The notes under the pieces are model-generated. The model saw only the letters and a program-made list of their open reading frames with translations. It made no database searches and was not told the DNA's origin. A stretch of DNA of 64,000 bases. Source: Euwallacea fornicatus. Its lineage: Eukaryota > Arthropoda > Insecta > Coleoptera > Curculionidae. Location of the stretch: contig NC_089552.1 of assembly GCF_040115645.1 (NCBI RefSeq), forward strand, positions 2,170,001-2,234,000, read 5' to 3'. Both the position numbers and the translations under genes were made by a program. This document shows, one piece after another, positions 48,128-61,728 of this stretch. How positions within the stretch are numbered: the stretch's first letter is position 1; each line of letters begins with the position of its first letter.

Positions 48128-51100
48128 TTATAAATACTCAACTATATCACACTTAATACTAATATTAGGACACGACCGTCCAAATGAATAATCTATATTG
48201 TGTTGGCTCTTATTCCGTTCTGTGAGCAACTTCTGGAATATCGGCAGTATTTCTCTATCTAGCAACTCTCCCTCCGACGTTGCGTTGTACATGGACTTGT
48301 CCCGTTTTGGAGGATGAGTTCCCAGTCTAATAGCAGCAGCAACATTAGGCGTACTTGTAAAGTATCCCATTTTCTGACACTGCTGGTTACTTAACATATC
48401 CGCCGTCGTATTCGTTGTTTTTGCCGGCGACCGTTCACGTTTCTCTTTATGCGAGCTATGTCGGTTCTTTTCGGAGGTTGTGCGGTGTATATGAACGTCA
48501 TCTGAAACGGAATTACCCCCTTCTTTTTTTTCATGTTACATCCGTACATGTAAGAGATATATAGGACAATTACCTTCATCATGTTGCGATATACTAACTC
48601 TACTGCTTTTCTGATGAGCTTTCTGGCATCTGTGTTGTCCACCAGTGTCCCACAGCTCACTTTTGGCTACTATATGGGTTCCACATTCAGGTTTTTTCTT
48701 AGGAGTGGTTCGTGCAGTGCTTTGCATGCTAGTTCTTCTATGACACGTTATTTCTGGAAGGAAAAGGGGGCGTGTGAGGGAACGAGAAGGTTTGGTGTAT
48801 TCGTTTTGGTGTGTGGCGTGGAGGTGTGAAAAATAGCTTTGGTCGATACCTTTCATTGCTTCTTCGTCTAATATATTGCTTGAGGTTTTAATGCTGCTTC
48901 GCCTCTTTTCCTGGATTTCTATAGAATCAGCAGCCCCGACAGTGCGAGAAGCTCGACGCTCGTGAGTGGGAGTTTTCCTCTCGTGCCGCTTTAAAGTCGA
49001 CTCTTTCTCTTGCTGATCGCTCGGAAAAGGTTTTATCTAATACAATTCTCTACTGTACTAAGACAATCACCTCGACAAGTTTCAAATATATACCTGCGTA
49101 TCGCATCGTTGTATGTCAAGCTTTTCAGCAATGGATACGACTTTATTTGGTTCCTTAACACTATTATAGTTGCTATCCACATTCATATTACTCTCTTTTT
49201 GAATCTCGTTGGTAACTTTTTGTTCCCCTCCGGTAGTTCTAGAGAGAGTTCCATTGACTTGCTGTTGCACCTGAGGCTGTAGCTGATGCTGCTTGCCCTT
49301 TGGAGTCACCTGTTGGTGCTGCATACATTTCTGCTGGTTGTATAGGTCTTCACTAATGGGACCTTTCGGCGAGTTGGGGATCTTCTTGGGTGAACTCTCG
49401 TTAGTGGCTGAAACCCTTTTCCTTCTGCAATACATAATTGTTAAAATTTTTTAAAATGAACTTTTGGTCATTATACTTTTGACTGTCTGTGCGGTGTAGT
49501 GAGGTGTTTTCAGCCTGCGAACTGAGGCTGCATAATGACGTGAGGTCGCTTGTTTCTGTTGCACTAGGCATTTCTTTACGCAGCAAGGGCACTGAGAGGC
49601 GATTGGTATCACTTATTGAGTCCTCAGTTTTCTGCTCCAGAATGTCAGTGGCGTCATTGCCAAGCTGTCTAATCAACATCTAATGCGAGATTATTAGTTC
49701 TGTAATACACCACTCATTTTTACTTACTTGTAGCTCATTGTCCTTGTCCAACAAAGTTTTACGGTACTTAGTGTTCAAATCCTTCAAGTCTTTGATTTTA
49801 GTCTCGATTTCCGACACACTAGACTCGCGTCTAGTTTTGGACATGGGTCTCAATGTGGCCCTAATACGCTTATCCACAGTGCCTCCAGGGTCTTTTCTAA
49901 GTTCTACCATTTTTGGGACGAATACGAGGCACAGGGTGATAGTGGTGCAAAACATTATGAAGGAACCTGTAAATTGGTTTATTTAAGTCTCATTGATTTA
50001 TAATTATACTGGGTGATTAAGAACTATGGGATCAGATTTTTAAGGATTCTTTAGTGCAACAATAAAAAAAATTTGAGTATAAGAATACATGTTTGAAAAT
50101 GTCCTAAGGTTCTCCGGCCGTATGTTGCTTTAAGACAATTATGTGCAAAAATGCGTTTGATTGAGTTATAGCACGTTTTAATTTATTTGTACAAAATAAC
50201 ACTACAGCAATTGATTAAAATGTCGTCTTTGAACTTCATTAGTTCGGTCGCCATCGGATCGGCAGAGATGGTCCAGTTCGATGGCCTCCTAGGTCACTCG
50301 ATCCAAAATCTTTAGATTTCTTTCTGTAGGGACATGTAAAGTCTCCGGTCTTTGGAAGGCCAGTGGAAACAAAACAAGACGCGGTTCTACGAATCACTGC
50401 CGTATTTGAAGCCATAGAAAACAATTATTAGTTTTCAGCCAAGCACGCAAAAACTATATACTTAATTTTAATAGGTGCGTTGAAGTTCAAGGGCGATATT
50501 TTCAACAATTACTGTTGTGATATTTTGTATAACTAAAATAAAACGTAGTAAAACTCGATAAAACACGTTTTTGTACATAATTGTTGAAGCATCATCATTG
50601 GGCTGCAGCACTTTAAGGAGGCATTTCCGGATATAGCATTTTATACTCAAACTTCTATTGTTCCACTGAATAATCCCTAAAAGTTTGATCACATAGTTTT
50701 AAACTATTCTGTACCGGGGCACTTACTAATAAGCACGAACATTTCGTCCTGATGATCCACCAAAGCCAGCGCAACTGCTGCACCTAAAACGCACATTATG
50801 ACTACATTGTACACAGAGAACCCAACATAGCGACTGTCGTTTAATGCTGGGATGGACACGTGACGGGTTTCCCAAGCCAGAAAAGCTCCAAATATCTATA
50901 GAAAAATCGTTAATTCCTGAATAAATTCGGAGTAAATTAAACGTACCATCAGTAAGCCTTTGTATACGTAAATGGACGAAATGAATATGGTCATTTTATT
51001 AGAGGTGCAATACTCGTTCTCGGGGATGATGATTTCGTCCTCGTTTGATGGGTGATGCTATTCCATTTTTATAAACATTTTCAAACCATAATTTATCGTT

Positions 51101-54100
51101 TCAATCCGGCACTTACATAAGGCTCCCCTCTCTTGGTCTCTCTGTAGAATGGGTCAGCAATCTGCCAAGTGGTCATGATAACCACGTCCACGCAAAGCAA
51201 CACTCCTACAACTATGAATAACTGATAGTCTTTAATGACCTTCTTGTTCAGCTTGACGTCGGTAAAAATCGAATGCACTCGCCAGGTTTTGCTGAACATC
51301 GACCCAAATGCCAGGGAAAATCCAGCCATCAAGGTCCAGGCCCGTGCTGTGCAGATGTAGGGAAACGCCTCTGGAAATATTTTTCAAGAGTAAAAGTGAA
51401 GAGAATGTTCGTCTTAGAAATGTGGTACCTACCAATACTGGACAGGCCAGAATCCAGCCCCAGAAAGATGATGCTGGTGTAAGTGATCATGCAGCCGATG
51501 ATGATTAGGTTGTTAAGTTGGGGGCTAGACATTTTTATGTATCTGTAAGTAGGTTGATGGTTGTTATCTGAACCTGAATTTTTGATAGTATAGAATCACC
51601 AAGCTCACCTCTGGTTTCTATATTTGATATTAAAAGCCAGGAAAAAAGCTGCAATAAATATACCCAAAATGGCTGAGGAGGCTAGTATCGCGTAGACCGT
51701 CTTATTTACCCTAGTGTGTTCGATTATAAGTACTGTTCTGTCTTTGGAAGGGTATCTACAGGGAAATTCAAAAGATTGACTTGCAGACATTTACCCATTA
51801 AACTAGGTAATAGTTACTTTCCAGTCCACTTCAAGGGTACACCTAAGGTCAGATCCAAATGTTGAATCGCTGCAGTATATTCTCCAACTTTAACTTCTCG
51901 ACCATCTTGGAATTGCTTCAGCAGAATGCTCGCCTTTCGTTCGTTGTCATAGAAGCGCACTGGGCCAGTAACACCTGAGAAGTATAGCTGACTTAAAGAA
52001 ATCCTCTTAAAGTTGACTCGGTACCTTCAAAACTGGTGGTATTAAGGGCGTCCAAAAACAGGCTTTCCCACATAGGATCTCTGTAGCGAAAGTCTGTTAC
52101 CGTCTGATTGCGGCGAAAGTATTTGACTTTGTGAGCTACACTTTGAATTGCATTTGCCACTGCCCAAATACCATCGTAAGTGTATCCATGAAAACGTGAA
52201 TATTCGTTGCCTCTCCTCGAGTCATACTCGTCTTTGTATTCGTCTGCAGTCTAAAAATATTATGGCTACAATTAGATGGTACATTAAGCAGAGATGCCTT
52301 ACAATCCCTGATATCGTGATTTCCCCATTGGTGCTTAAAGGCAGAAGGTCAGTTAAAATGGTCTGCTCCAACGCAGTCTCCAATTCATCCAGAGTGCAGT
52401 TTAAATCTGGGTCATTCTCCTTCCACCAGGCGAATCTGTAGGTGCCCATTATGAGCCATTGATATTTTCTGCCATACATGTCCAGCCTGTAGGCTTCACA
52501 AAAGACCTGCCGGGCCCACTTTTCGTTGAAATTTCCTAAGTAAATTCGTTAGTCAGCCTAAAAGAGACACGATGCATCGATTCTCACCCAGAATAATGCG
52601 AGTGTCCTTTTCCTTTAACTTCGTGAGGGCACCGTTCACTTCAAGAGTGAAGCTTTGGGCTTCTACCACGTCGTAGCCCAATACATCTAATTCAGCGACC
52701 AGCCTTGAAAGCAGTGTTGAGGAAATACATTTTTAAGAAACTCATCTTCCCTGTCGCTTACCTATTGTGCGCTAATGAATACCGAGGCTCATTTTGGTAT
52801 AACGTGCCTACTCTAGTCCAATTAAATTCCTTTAAAAGGGCCAATCTGGGAGCGTTAAACGCATTGTCTGACGGCACTATTCTGAAGAAATTGGGAAAAT
52901 TTTCTTTGGTGAACATCGGGTGGGTATCGGCGTATGAAAGCTGTAACAACTCTATTTTGAGGGCGGTTTGGAGGGTAAAAATATACGTACCTGCGTGAGG
53001 TGCCAGCGTTTGGAAGCTTTGGCAATGGGGTCTGTGACGTGGGTACATGCAGCACCGAAGAGCATGAGCTTATGAGGCCCGCTATGCATCATGTCAAAGA
53101 AGGCTTTTACGCCTACGGCCGCGTTGCACTGAAAACAGTGACGTGGGTGAAAGGATGGTGAGGAGGAAGAGGTGCGGGTATTTTTTTTATATCCACAGTG
53201 GTTTGGAGACCGTCATATGACAAGATTGGGACGACAGAAGGGGGACTTTTGAACTCAAAATCCGCCGCAACTGTCTTCCCGAACCCGTCAGACGCATTAG
53301 AACGCATTCCCTGATCCACTAAGATGTAAGAAACGTAGTTCAAGTTGGAGAGCACTCGTTAGTATAGCCTGTAATTTCTCCGTTGAAAAGAACACATTGT
53401 GTTAAGTGATTTTTGCGAATTGCACAAAGTAAATACTCATCATTCTCCCGCACAGGGTGTTGCAAAAAGGTTGTGCCAAATTTAAAAAAATTATAGAGAA
53501 CATTGCAGCGGAGAATTGATGCATAAAAAGCAGTAATGAAAAATAAACCGTTTGATTACAAAGTCATTTTCATTTAAAAATGTAATATTAGCTCGTTGAC
53601 ACAAGAAAACTTTGATATTTAATTCATTTTTGTTAAAAATAACATAAAAAATGTATAATAAAGATTCAACCCCCAATTTGATCACGTAAATTTGTTCGTT
53701 GAATAATTGTATCGCGCTTCCATTGCAAGTTGTGGGGATCTTACTGCAGGAAAAGACGTGATACCATTACTCTTCCCAACAGTTCTACTTAGGTGACTGT
53801 CATATATGAACGATTTAATATTACTTGAGAGGAAAAGCACCGACGGGCTTAAATATATACTTCGCGCGAGCGATCTAATAAGGTCGCCTCTTTCCATCCA
53901 TCGTCCATAAAAATTTTGATTTAGATGATCCTGTATACTACAAGCAAAATATCTAGGTGTCTCGTCAAGTTGAAACCCTATTCTATCCCGTATACTCATA
54001 ACAACGTGTGCATTGTCCAACATTTCAGGAAGTTATGATACAAAAAAATGCTTATTTTGTTTGTTTTTATTCTATGCATTTAAGTTGAATATCGAACTAT

Positions 54101-54552
54101 TTTGATGAAAAATTATTTTGGATCAAAATCTTAAATTTTTGATTACGGGCTTGTATGCAAAAATTGTTCACCACAATCTCCCTTATAACGTCCTTAAATG
54201 TGTAACACCGTTTATAAAAAAAAACTTCGCTTACCATGGTGTCATTCCACCACATGTGCAACCTATAGTTCCTAAGAATTTGCGAGTGTTCGTTAACATG
54301 ATCCAAAGCCAATTTCACGCTAGGCATAACCCCTCGCCCTGAAGTGATGAATTTGATTAATTCGCCATAGCAATGGATGTTAATTAGTGCGCTACCTGTA
54401 TCAGAGTTTTCAACTCCTTTTCCAAAGGGAAAAAAGCCAGCAATGTAGACATCATGTCTTCTCGCATCCACATTTGGCTTCTGTAGAGTGCACAGCTCAA
54501 AGTTGAATACAATTAGAAATATTACGATCATGTTTCCTCTAAAACTGCTCAT
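48128..54552 (-). CDS. GABA-B-R1: Metabotropic GABA-B receptor subunit 1
   Basis: Nineteen exons join in phase to 1196 aa: 54552-54396, 54338-54235, 53128-52991, 52940-52762, 52703-52588, 52535-52303, 52250-52025, 51974-51818, 51755-51609, 51542-51433, 51370-51117, 51057-50947, 50895-50727, 49966-49728, 49679-49477, 49424-49094, 49012-48850, 48753-48574, 48501-48128. The order is signal peptide (IVIFLIVFNFELC), Venus-flytrap GABA-binding domain (~35-435), seven membrane helices (~455-750), a coiled coil (~755-785, for pairing with GABA-B-R2), then a long Gln/Ser/Lys-rich tail ending in a motif shared with fly R1 (EGELLDREILPIFQKLL, IVEYL). As a class C GPCR, R1 binds GABA and R2 couples to Gi/o. 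The start is the first ATG with a good context (gaaaaATGA) ahead of the signal peptide. Intron 1 is in frame and stop-free; introns 2 and 13 contain transposase remnants. Confidence 0.96.
50240..50520 (+). mobile_element. Decayed DDE transposase C-terminus in GABA-B-R1 intron 13
   Basis: In the plus strand, the frame reads GRDGPVRWPPRSLDPKSLDF with one stop, then GHVKSPVFGRPVETKQDAVL and ITAVFEAIENNY. This is the widespread insect transposon block normally written with WPPRSPDLTPLDFFLWG-like residues (the last catalytic region of a DDE transposase). The tail continues with ALKFKGDIF. It is degraded and lies antisense to the receptor gene. Confidence 0.75.
53453..54025 (-). mobile_element. Decayed DDE transposase remnant with one terminus in GABA-B-R1 intron 2
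   Basis: A minus-strand frame at 54023-53682 contains DRIGFQLDETPRYF, then RWMERGDLIRSLARS and a SSNIKSFIYDS block, a decayed version of the same transposase C-terminus found at 50240-50520. Downstream in its own orientation, cagggtgttgcaaaaaggtt at 53453 looks like the terminal inverted repeat seen at the ends of such elements. The other terminus was not found. It occupies about half of the 1.1-kb intron. Confidence 0.65.
54339..54395 (-). other. In-frame stop-free 57-nt intron of GABA-B-R1
   Basis: It starts gtagcg and ends cacttcag on the minus strand. Comparison with fly GABA-B-R1 (NSYTGRGVMP) shows the canonical product joins DT to GRGVMPSVKL across it. The 57 nt contain no stop in frame, so a retained intron would insert 19 residues near the start of the ligand-binding domain. 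Confidence 0.8.
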
Positions 54553-56179
54553 TTTTCTATCTCCCTGGAGATGTATCACCGTTTCCACTCGATGCTCTCC
54601 AATATTTTAAGTCTTATTATTGCGTCGTTAGAACACATTTCGACACTGAAAAATCCACTGATAACACTATATGAAACGATAATAAACTAATTTTACCTGC
54701 ATTTTTTCTAGAGAACATGATCAGAGACAGAGACTCTCAGAGAGAACATTTATTGTGCCCATTAATTGAAAATGCAGAGTGCACAACTAATACTCTCTAT
54801 GGTATTTTTTTTTATATTTCACACGCACTTTTTCAATTACTCTTTAACATATTTAATAGAATTTTTATTCTCCGTTCCTCTAAATATGTCGAGAATACTG
54901 CTAATGCAAAAGCGTCATACGGGAAAACTGGGTTTCCAGAGCTTGGCTCAAACCTCTGTAGGCTGGACTTGGACGTTTGGCTCTATTGATTTTCCAAACA
55001 GCTCTAAATGGGTCCCTGGCAAGGAGAGTTTGCGCCGGCTTATTTATTCATATTATTTTGACAAGAGCAGGCGTGCTGTTTATTAGCGTTTTGTCCTGTT
55101 CTCGGTCCAGAATCTCCCCGAAGGCTATAGAGATATGTTATTCATGATATCATAAGTATTTAAAGAAATATTAAAATTCCATCGACATTGTCGAATCTTT
55201 TATTAACATAGCATTATTCAGTACATTATCGCTTTCTTTGTGCGTTATTTTAATTTACCTACTTAAATCATATTTAAGTATAGATTTAATGCTAAATTAT
55301 TTGGATCAGTTTTAAATTTGAAATCTTAATTTTCCTGACAATCTGGCGAATATATTTTTGCTTGCAATAATTTTCTCGCTTATTGGCTTGTATTTCCACG
55401 AAAGTTCTATAGATTGCGCCAGTGAAGACAACCATTAACTTCCAACTCTTATTTTCTTTCCTTAGTTTATATAAATCAGACAAGAATAGGCATATGAACT
55501 GGCCCTGTTTTTTGGCGAATGTATTAGCCAAGTAACGCCTTTTCTTACCTTCAGAGGTCGCAAGAGCGGATTTTTTTGACGTTTTAAAATTTCGCATAAC
55601 CAAATATGGCTTTTTCCTCGGGTCGAATTGATATCGTGAACTAGTTATGAAGTGGCAGTGTGTATGAATGAGAATTTAATTAGTTTTAATCATTTTAAAT
55701 GTAAATAAAAGTACGTTTAAGGATTAAGTGGTCGCCCAATAGGATTTACCAAGGTTTGTGCCCCCTGCAGTCCCGAAAAGGGGCTTTGCAGGTTATGTTT
55801 GAACGCCAAGTTACCTCTAACTTTTCCTTTTAAATGGAAAAGCGGTATTTAATTATAGTCTCTGACCTTAAGTAGCTCTAGAACTAAGCTTTCTTAAATA
55901 TCTTTTATAGTATTCAGTCTAAACTTGAACCCCCTTGGATAATATCAATATAAAATTAGATCAGTTGAGTTTTCTGAAACACAACTAAAAATAGTGTCAA
56001 ATACCTAATTTTATACAGAATTTGCTCTCTAATTGATTAGGATACTTGTAGCAGTTGGGGCAGCCAAATATTTTCAACTCAGAAAAACCACACTTCATCT
56101 GAGAACTTAACTTAGGTGGTTTCTTAACTAAAAGATCATTTTCAGCTGCTAAGTTAAAAATACTATCCCACAATTTTAG
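54553..56179. other. Divergent intergenic region between GABA-B-R1 and coronin
   Basis: It contains the 5' flanks of both genes, including a GA-rich stretch (agagacagagactctcagagag, split here as 54721-54742) that could act in the receptor promoter. An open frame at 54877-55086 (+) and another at 55292-55603 (-) show no family resemblance and are not called. Confidence 0.45.
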
Positions 56180-59100
56180 ATGTCGTTTCGTGTCAGAAGC
56201 TCAAAATTCCGGCATGTTTATGGCCAAGCACTGAAAAGGGAGCAATGTTATGATAATATCAGAGTGTCAAAGAGCTCTTGGGATTCAACATTCTGTGCTG
56301 TGAACCCAAAGTTTATTGCCATTATAGTAGAGAGTGCTGGTGGGGGTGCTTTTATTGTTCTGCCTCAGGGAAATAAGGTAAGATATAATATGAGGATAGT
56401 GTTCCTATATAGAATCCCATATAAGTGTTCAAATGAAATAGGTAACTTATAAGAAACCAATTCATTTCTATGACCTTATATTGGTTCTGATTTTGCCCAC
56501 TGTATTACTGACATCACCTTTTTTTATGCTGATTAAATGTCATCAGATTAATTCATAAATGTCGTAATTTAAATTCTCCTCGAACATGTCCTCCTAATCA
56601 TATGCACTGTTTCCTCAATTTAATCTGAACTACTGCTATTATCATGGTATGCCTCTTTCTATGAGGAAGGATGCATAATTTTGTTTTGGCTTCTTATATC
56701 ATAGATAGATAAAGCAATAGAATACAGAGAGAATAGGAGGCTCAAACCCATTTAAGAGTTCTAAAAGTATGGACTATGTGCCTATAATAGTCAATATGAG
56801 TAGGCATAAGTTAGATTAAAGAAATACTGTATTAGTTGCGGTTTATTATTAGGGCAATATTCACTTCTTTGTTTAAATAGTAGTTTTAGAATAGCTGATT
56901 AAATTATAGAACTTTGTTGTGTTTTATCATGTCCTTGGTTTTTGAAGTATCTTCTCTCATATTTCAGTCATTTGGGCGCCCTCTTTAAAAACTTAAACTG
57001 GCAGTTTTCTTGATTGCATGTGATTCAGACCCCTCTACACAAGACTCCATAAATATGCCAAAGATTCGCTTTGAATGATAGATGTGTACCTATATTTGGC
57101 AATTATTAATTGCCTAGCGTAAGATAAACTCTGAGGTGTATCTCAGCAGAAATTTTTAATTAAAATTTTACAACTTTACGTGAATAAGCAAATCTGAAAT
57201 ATTGGTTGTTTTGGCCTTGGTTTCGGCCCAAGTTCATCCTTTGTTTATAAATACAACTCCCTACTCCTTAATATGTTTATATGTTCTACTCAAGTAATTT
57301 TGTCCTACGCAACTGTTATAAAAGTTATCAAGATTGTAAATTATGAACGACGAGCTTTAATAGATAAACAAATTCATTTTCATCAAACCTTTGGTAAATT
57401 TCACATGAGTATTGTTAGTTAACCACTATTCGTGTTGAGTGTTTTGTGTACTTCACGGAGTACTTACTACTTTCTGAGGAATCATATTACTTAAATGAGG
57501 ATAAAACTTTATTTACACAACTTAAAAATACGAGATTTAGGGAACAGCGGATGGAACAGCAATTTGTTATGGAAAATCTGTTCCATGGCTTGAGGAGTGA
57601 GTATTTAGAATCCCAAGCTGTTCTTCAATTGAAAAGGGTTTAGAGCTGATTAATCAGTAAATCTGAACAGGAAAATTCTCTCATCTAGAACTTGGTACTG
57701 GCTAAAAGTGGTGTATATTTGCTTGGATTGCTGTAATATTTTTAACCAATATTTATGACTGCTATAAAATATGTTGTCATCAGTGTCAGGATTATTAGCC
57801 AAGTTTGCTGTTTTTTAATCACTTAGTAGTCTCAGTTTCCTTGTTGTTATTTGTCTATATTGAATTAAAATCAGAATTATGTAAGATTTTGTCTAATCTT
57901 ATGTATAATCTATAATAATGGTTCCTGTCACATAAACCAGTTTTGAGTCCAGTAGATTCATAAAATATTGCTTAAAAGCTGGAAACGTGTACGGCTTATC
58001 TGTTATCGAACAGAAAATACTGGTTGAGTATAGGATAATCGCTTTTCTGGAATTTTGAATTTTGCACGGTATGAAAGGTGAAAATCGACATTATTTAATC
58101 ACCACAGACCAAGAACCACTATTCCGACTTGAACTTCGTCACAGTTCATAAAAATAAGAATTAAATTAATAAAGAGATGTAGGGATTGCGAATAATTTTG
58201 CGATCTAGGTGCGCACGGGAATGTCTTACTTATTTTGGGGCAAATCATTCTAATTTTAAATTTTGGCTTCAAGCCAACCAAAAACGTAATATAAAATACC
58301 TACTACATTTCGATTTTTCACGCAGCTATTTTTAAAATGTTCATTTTGAAAATTGCACAATTGGCGAAATAATCTTTAATCAATAAGAATACTAAAAAAC
58401 CTCTCAATTAAAAATTAAAATACTTATTGATTTGATATTATATTATATTATTTATAGATTTGACTAAGTTTTATAAAATTACAGCATAGTTATCGCAATT
58501 AAACCTATCTAAATTAGGTAATTGTCTAATTTAATTAAATTAATTAATTTCTTTATTTTCTTAGACATATTTCTTGTGTCAGAAGGATTCCATTGTTCCT
58601 CTTTAAACTCCCCAAAAATAATTAGTAAACAATAATAATGATGTTTTCTGATGTCAGACTTCCGGAAGAATATCAGCCGACCATCCGCTCGTCGGAGGCC
58701 ATAAAGGACCTGTTCTAGATATAGCTTGGTGCCCGCACAATGATAACGTTATAGCCAGTGGGTCCGAAGACTGTGTTGTAAAGGTGAACGTTAATTTTTA
58801 GCTTTCATCATTTAATATACTAATCACCTCAGATCAATAAATACTTTTAAGTTCTTTTCTTCATACACCACTAGATAAGGCCTAATACATTTTGTTTGTG
58901 AAGGTGTGGCATATACCTGATGGAGGCCTCATTAAAACGCTTACAGAACCGATTGTTGATCTCGTCTATCATCAAAGGAGAGTCGGTCTCGTTCTTTGGC
59001 ATCCAACTGCACAAAATGTGCTGCTCACTGCGGGCAGCGACAATCAGGTCGTTATTTGGAATGTCGGTGAGTCTGTTCAAGATTTTTTGGCGTGGCCTCT

Positions 59101-60349
59101 TTTATCGTGCGTTGTTAAGGTACCGGGGAGGCTATGGTGGAAATCGACTGTCATCCAGATGTGATATATAGTGCCTGTTTCAATTGGGACGGCTCGGAAC
59201 TTCTTACTACGTGTAAAGATAAGAAAATAAGAATGATTAATCCTCGTACTGGGGAAGTAACTGCTGATGCCATTGCTCACGAAGGTTCGAAAGCAACTAG
59301 GGCTATCTTTCTCAGGCACGGCCTGGTGTTCACCACCGGATTCTCGAAGATGTCGGAAAGACAGTACAGTTTGAGAACCCCGGATTGTTTGGAGGAACCA
59401 ATCGTGATGGTCGAATTGGACACCTCCAATGGAGTAATGTTTCCTTTGTATGACCCCGACACGAATCTGATATATTTGTGCGGGAAAGGAGATTCGGTCA
59501 TAAGGTGAATCAAACTCCCGCAAAGTCCTCCAAGCGGATACTGTATGATTATTCCTAAAGGTACTTTGAAATCACCGCAGAGCCTCCATTCGTGCACTAC
59601 ATCAACACCTTCCAAACGCCGGACCCACAGAGGGGTATCGGAATGATGCCAAAAAGAGGTTGTGACGTTACGACCTGTGAAATAGCCAGGTTTTATAGAT
59701 TAAACAATTCTGGATTGTGCCAAGTACGTTTAGGGAGACTTTCCCTGTTAAAACTAGTATCAAAACCAACCATTACAGATTATAACCATGACCGTACCAA
59801 GGAAATCTGAATTATTCCAAGAGGATTTGTATCCGGATACTCTGGGAGATACATTTGCGTTAACTGCGGAAGAATGGATCGGCGGTAAGGACGCAGAACC
59901 CATTTTGATATCTTTGAAGGACGGTTACAGACCTCCGGAAACGAAAGCGCCGATTGCGAGGAAAGCGAATTTGTTGAATAAAATTCCAGCGAAAAGTTCA
60001 GCGGGCGGGAGGAATGACAGCGGCGGAGGTGGTGGAGCTACGCCTGTATCGGTACGTGTTAATGGGTATTTATTGTTTACTTATTGGTCATACAGGTAGG
60101 ACGATATTACGAATTGATGTAATTGGCATCTACCAATCAAAACAAATAAATTCATTTGGTATGCAGGATAAAACGTTCCAAGAATTCGCCGATGAGATCC
60201 GCAAATTGAAAGCCATGATAGTAAAGCACGAAAATCGTATTCGGGCGCTTGAAGCCGAAGTAGCGCAGTCGAAGCAAACTGCAAATTCGGTGGACGACAC
60301 GAATGGAGCTGGCGGCGACGCGCCTGCCATGGCTTCAGACGAGGTTTGA
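56180..60349 (+). CDS. coro: Coronin, actin-binding WD40 protein
   Basis: Seven exons join in phase to 496 aa: 56180-56377, 58658-58783, 58904-59066, 59120-59504, 59561-59723, 59779-60051, 60167-60349. The N-terminus MSFRVRSSKFRHVYGQ with the basic actin-binding start is the coronin signature. WD repeats follow (GGHKGPVLDIAWCPHNDNVI, VGLVLWHPTAQNVLLTAGSD, TTGFSKMSERQ), then the conserved RYFEITAEPPFVHYIN and MTVPRKSELFQEDLYPDT blocks that close the propeller. A Gly-rich unique region (GGRNDSGGGGGA) precedes a C-terminal coiled coil (~440-478) for trimerisation. Coronins bind F-actin and Arp2/3 and promote filament turnover at the cell cortex and during endocytosis; this is known for the family. 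Intron 1 is 2.3 kb while the others are 53-120 nt. The ATG directly follows tttag, so a separate 5' UTR exon is likely. Confidence 0.96.
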
Positions 60350-61728
60350 GAGCCCGATGAATATGCTCAACTACTTTGTTACTAGAGGTAAATATTGATC
60401 AACGCGAGGCGCTATTCATAAAACCTTTCTTATTTTTCAGAAGTTACTGCGGTTGCCTTTTCTGCTTTTTTACCCATCCCATCATTATTTATTTTTTCAT
60501 AACAAACGCCAACGGTACTAATTAATACAAAAATCATCTTCGCATTAAGTAAATTGTACAAACATGACTTTTAATTGTTTTTCCTACGGGGAGCCCTAGA
60601 AATGTAGGCTGAAGGCAAAGATTTTGGCAAGTTATTAAAACTTTCTGTAGTTGTAGATGGTAGCCCCGTATTATACTGTCTCTATATATCATCGAACTGA
60701 AGTGCTCTTATGAAATATAAGTCTGCTATGCTGTTAAACGTGAAAAAATTATCGACTAGTTAGAGTTTTTAAGAGAAATATGAGTTGTTGCTGAATTCAA
60801 ATAAAAAGTTGCCCTTTAATAGCCTTTTGACGCAATAATATTTTTGAACAGCAATTTTTTGCAGCCATTCGTATTTCTTTTAAAAATAGCCCCGAAGTAA
60901 GTAGGTGTTTTGAATATATTTATATAGTTTATAAAAAGTGTTTCTATATGAATATTTTTGACAATATACAGCTTTAATTGTGTACTTAATACCTATACTG
61001 TTAAAGTTACTTGTTGATATTGTCAATGGATAGTTTTATTGTAAACAAAAGCCTTTAAGATAATATTTTTATAAAATTTTGTGCAGATGTTTTGCTTATG
61101 CTCGTCGTATTCATTATATTTTTGTGGTGCTAGACTATCAACGAATACTACCTGATGAATTTCGCTGGACGTCATCTTGGCTTGAAGAAATTTCTATAAG
61201 TGTTTCTGTACATAAAATTTGGAAAGGTAGTGAATCTTGAAACAACAGTAATAAAACGACAATTGTTTTGTTTTTCTATTGTGTGTGTGTTGCAACCTTA
61301 ACAACGAATAATTAATGATATTTACGTCTTCACTGTATATAATTGTGTATAAACTTGCATTTTGAAACTAATAACATTAATGATATTTGTTAGTATTTTT
61401 ACAAATATATTGTTCGAAAACACACTCCCTTTGTGTTTTATTTTTGACATTTTTATTATTACATATAATTGCCACTGGGATTTATCGAGAAAAGTTCATT
61501 TCGACCTTTGAACTTTCAGCGATCACTTTATTGGACGTGTTCTTTTAATAATTGTTAATTTCTTTTTATAAATCCGTTTAGAATGTTTATGAAAAGGGCA
61601 CTGCGTGTTACTAGAGGTTATCGTATATGACGATATAGGGAACTAGAGAAAAAAGTAGGTAGGTACTGCAATGGATATGGTATGTAACGTAAGGATGCAT
61701 ATAATAGTAAATAATATATATTACATTT
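60350..61728. other. Convergent 3' flanks of coronin and the TFIIIA-like gene
   Basis: It should hold both 3' UTRs. Aataaa-type signals are present on the plus strand (for example 60800 and 61249) and tttatt on the complementary side near 61440. No coding sequence was seen. Confidence 0.5.

Noticed and set aside
57446..57643. Open frame in coronin intron 1
   Set aside because: The acidic/aromatic sequence is not recognisable and lacks matching splice sites; it may be old mobile DNA.
59077..59523. 148-codon open frame antisense to coronin exon 4
   Set aside because: It is a shadow of the coronin coding sequence with no family resemblance.
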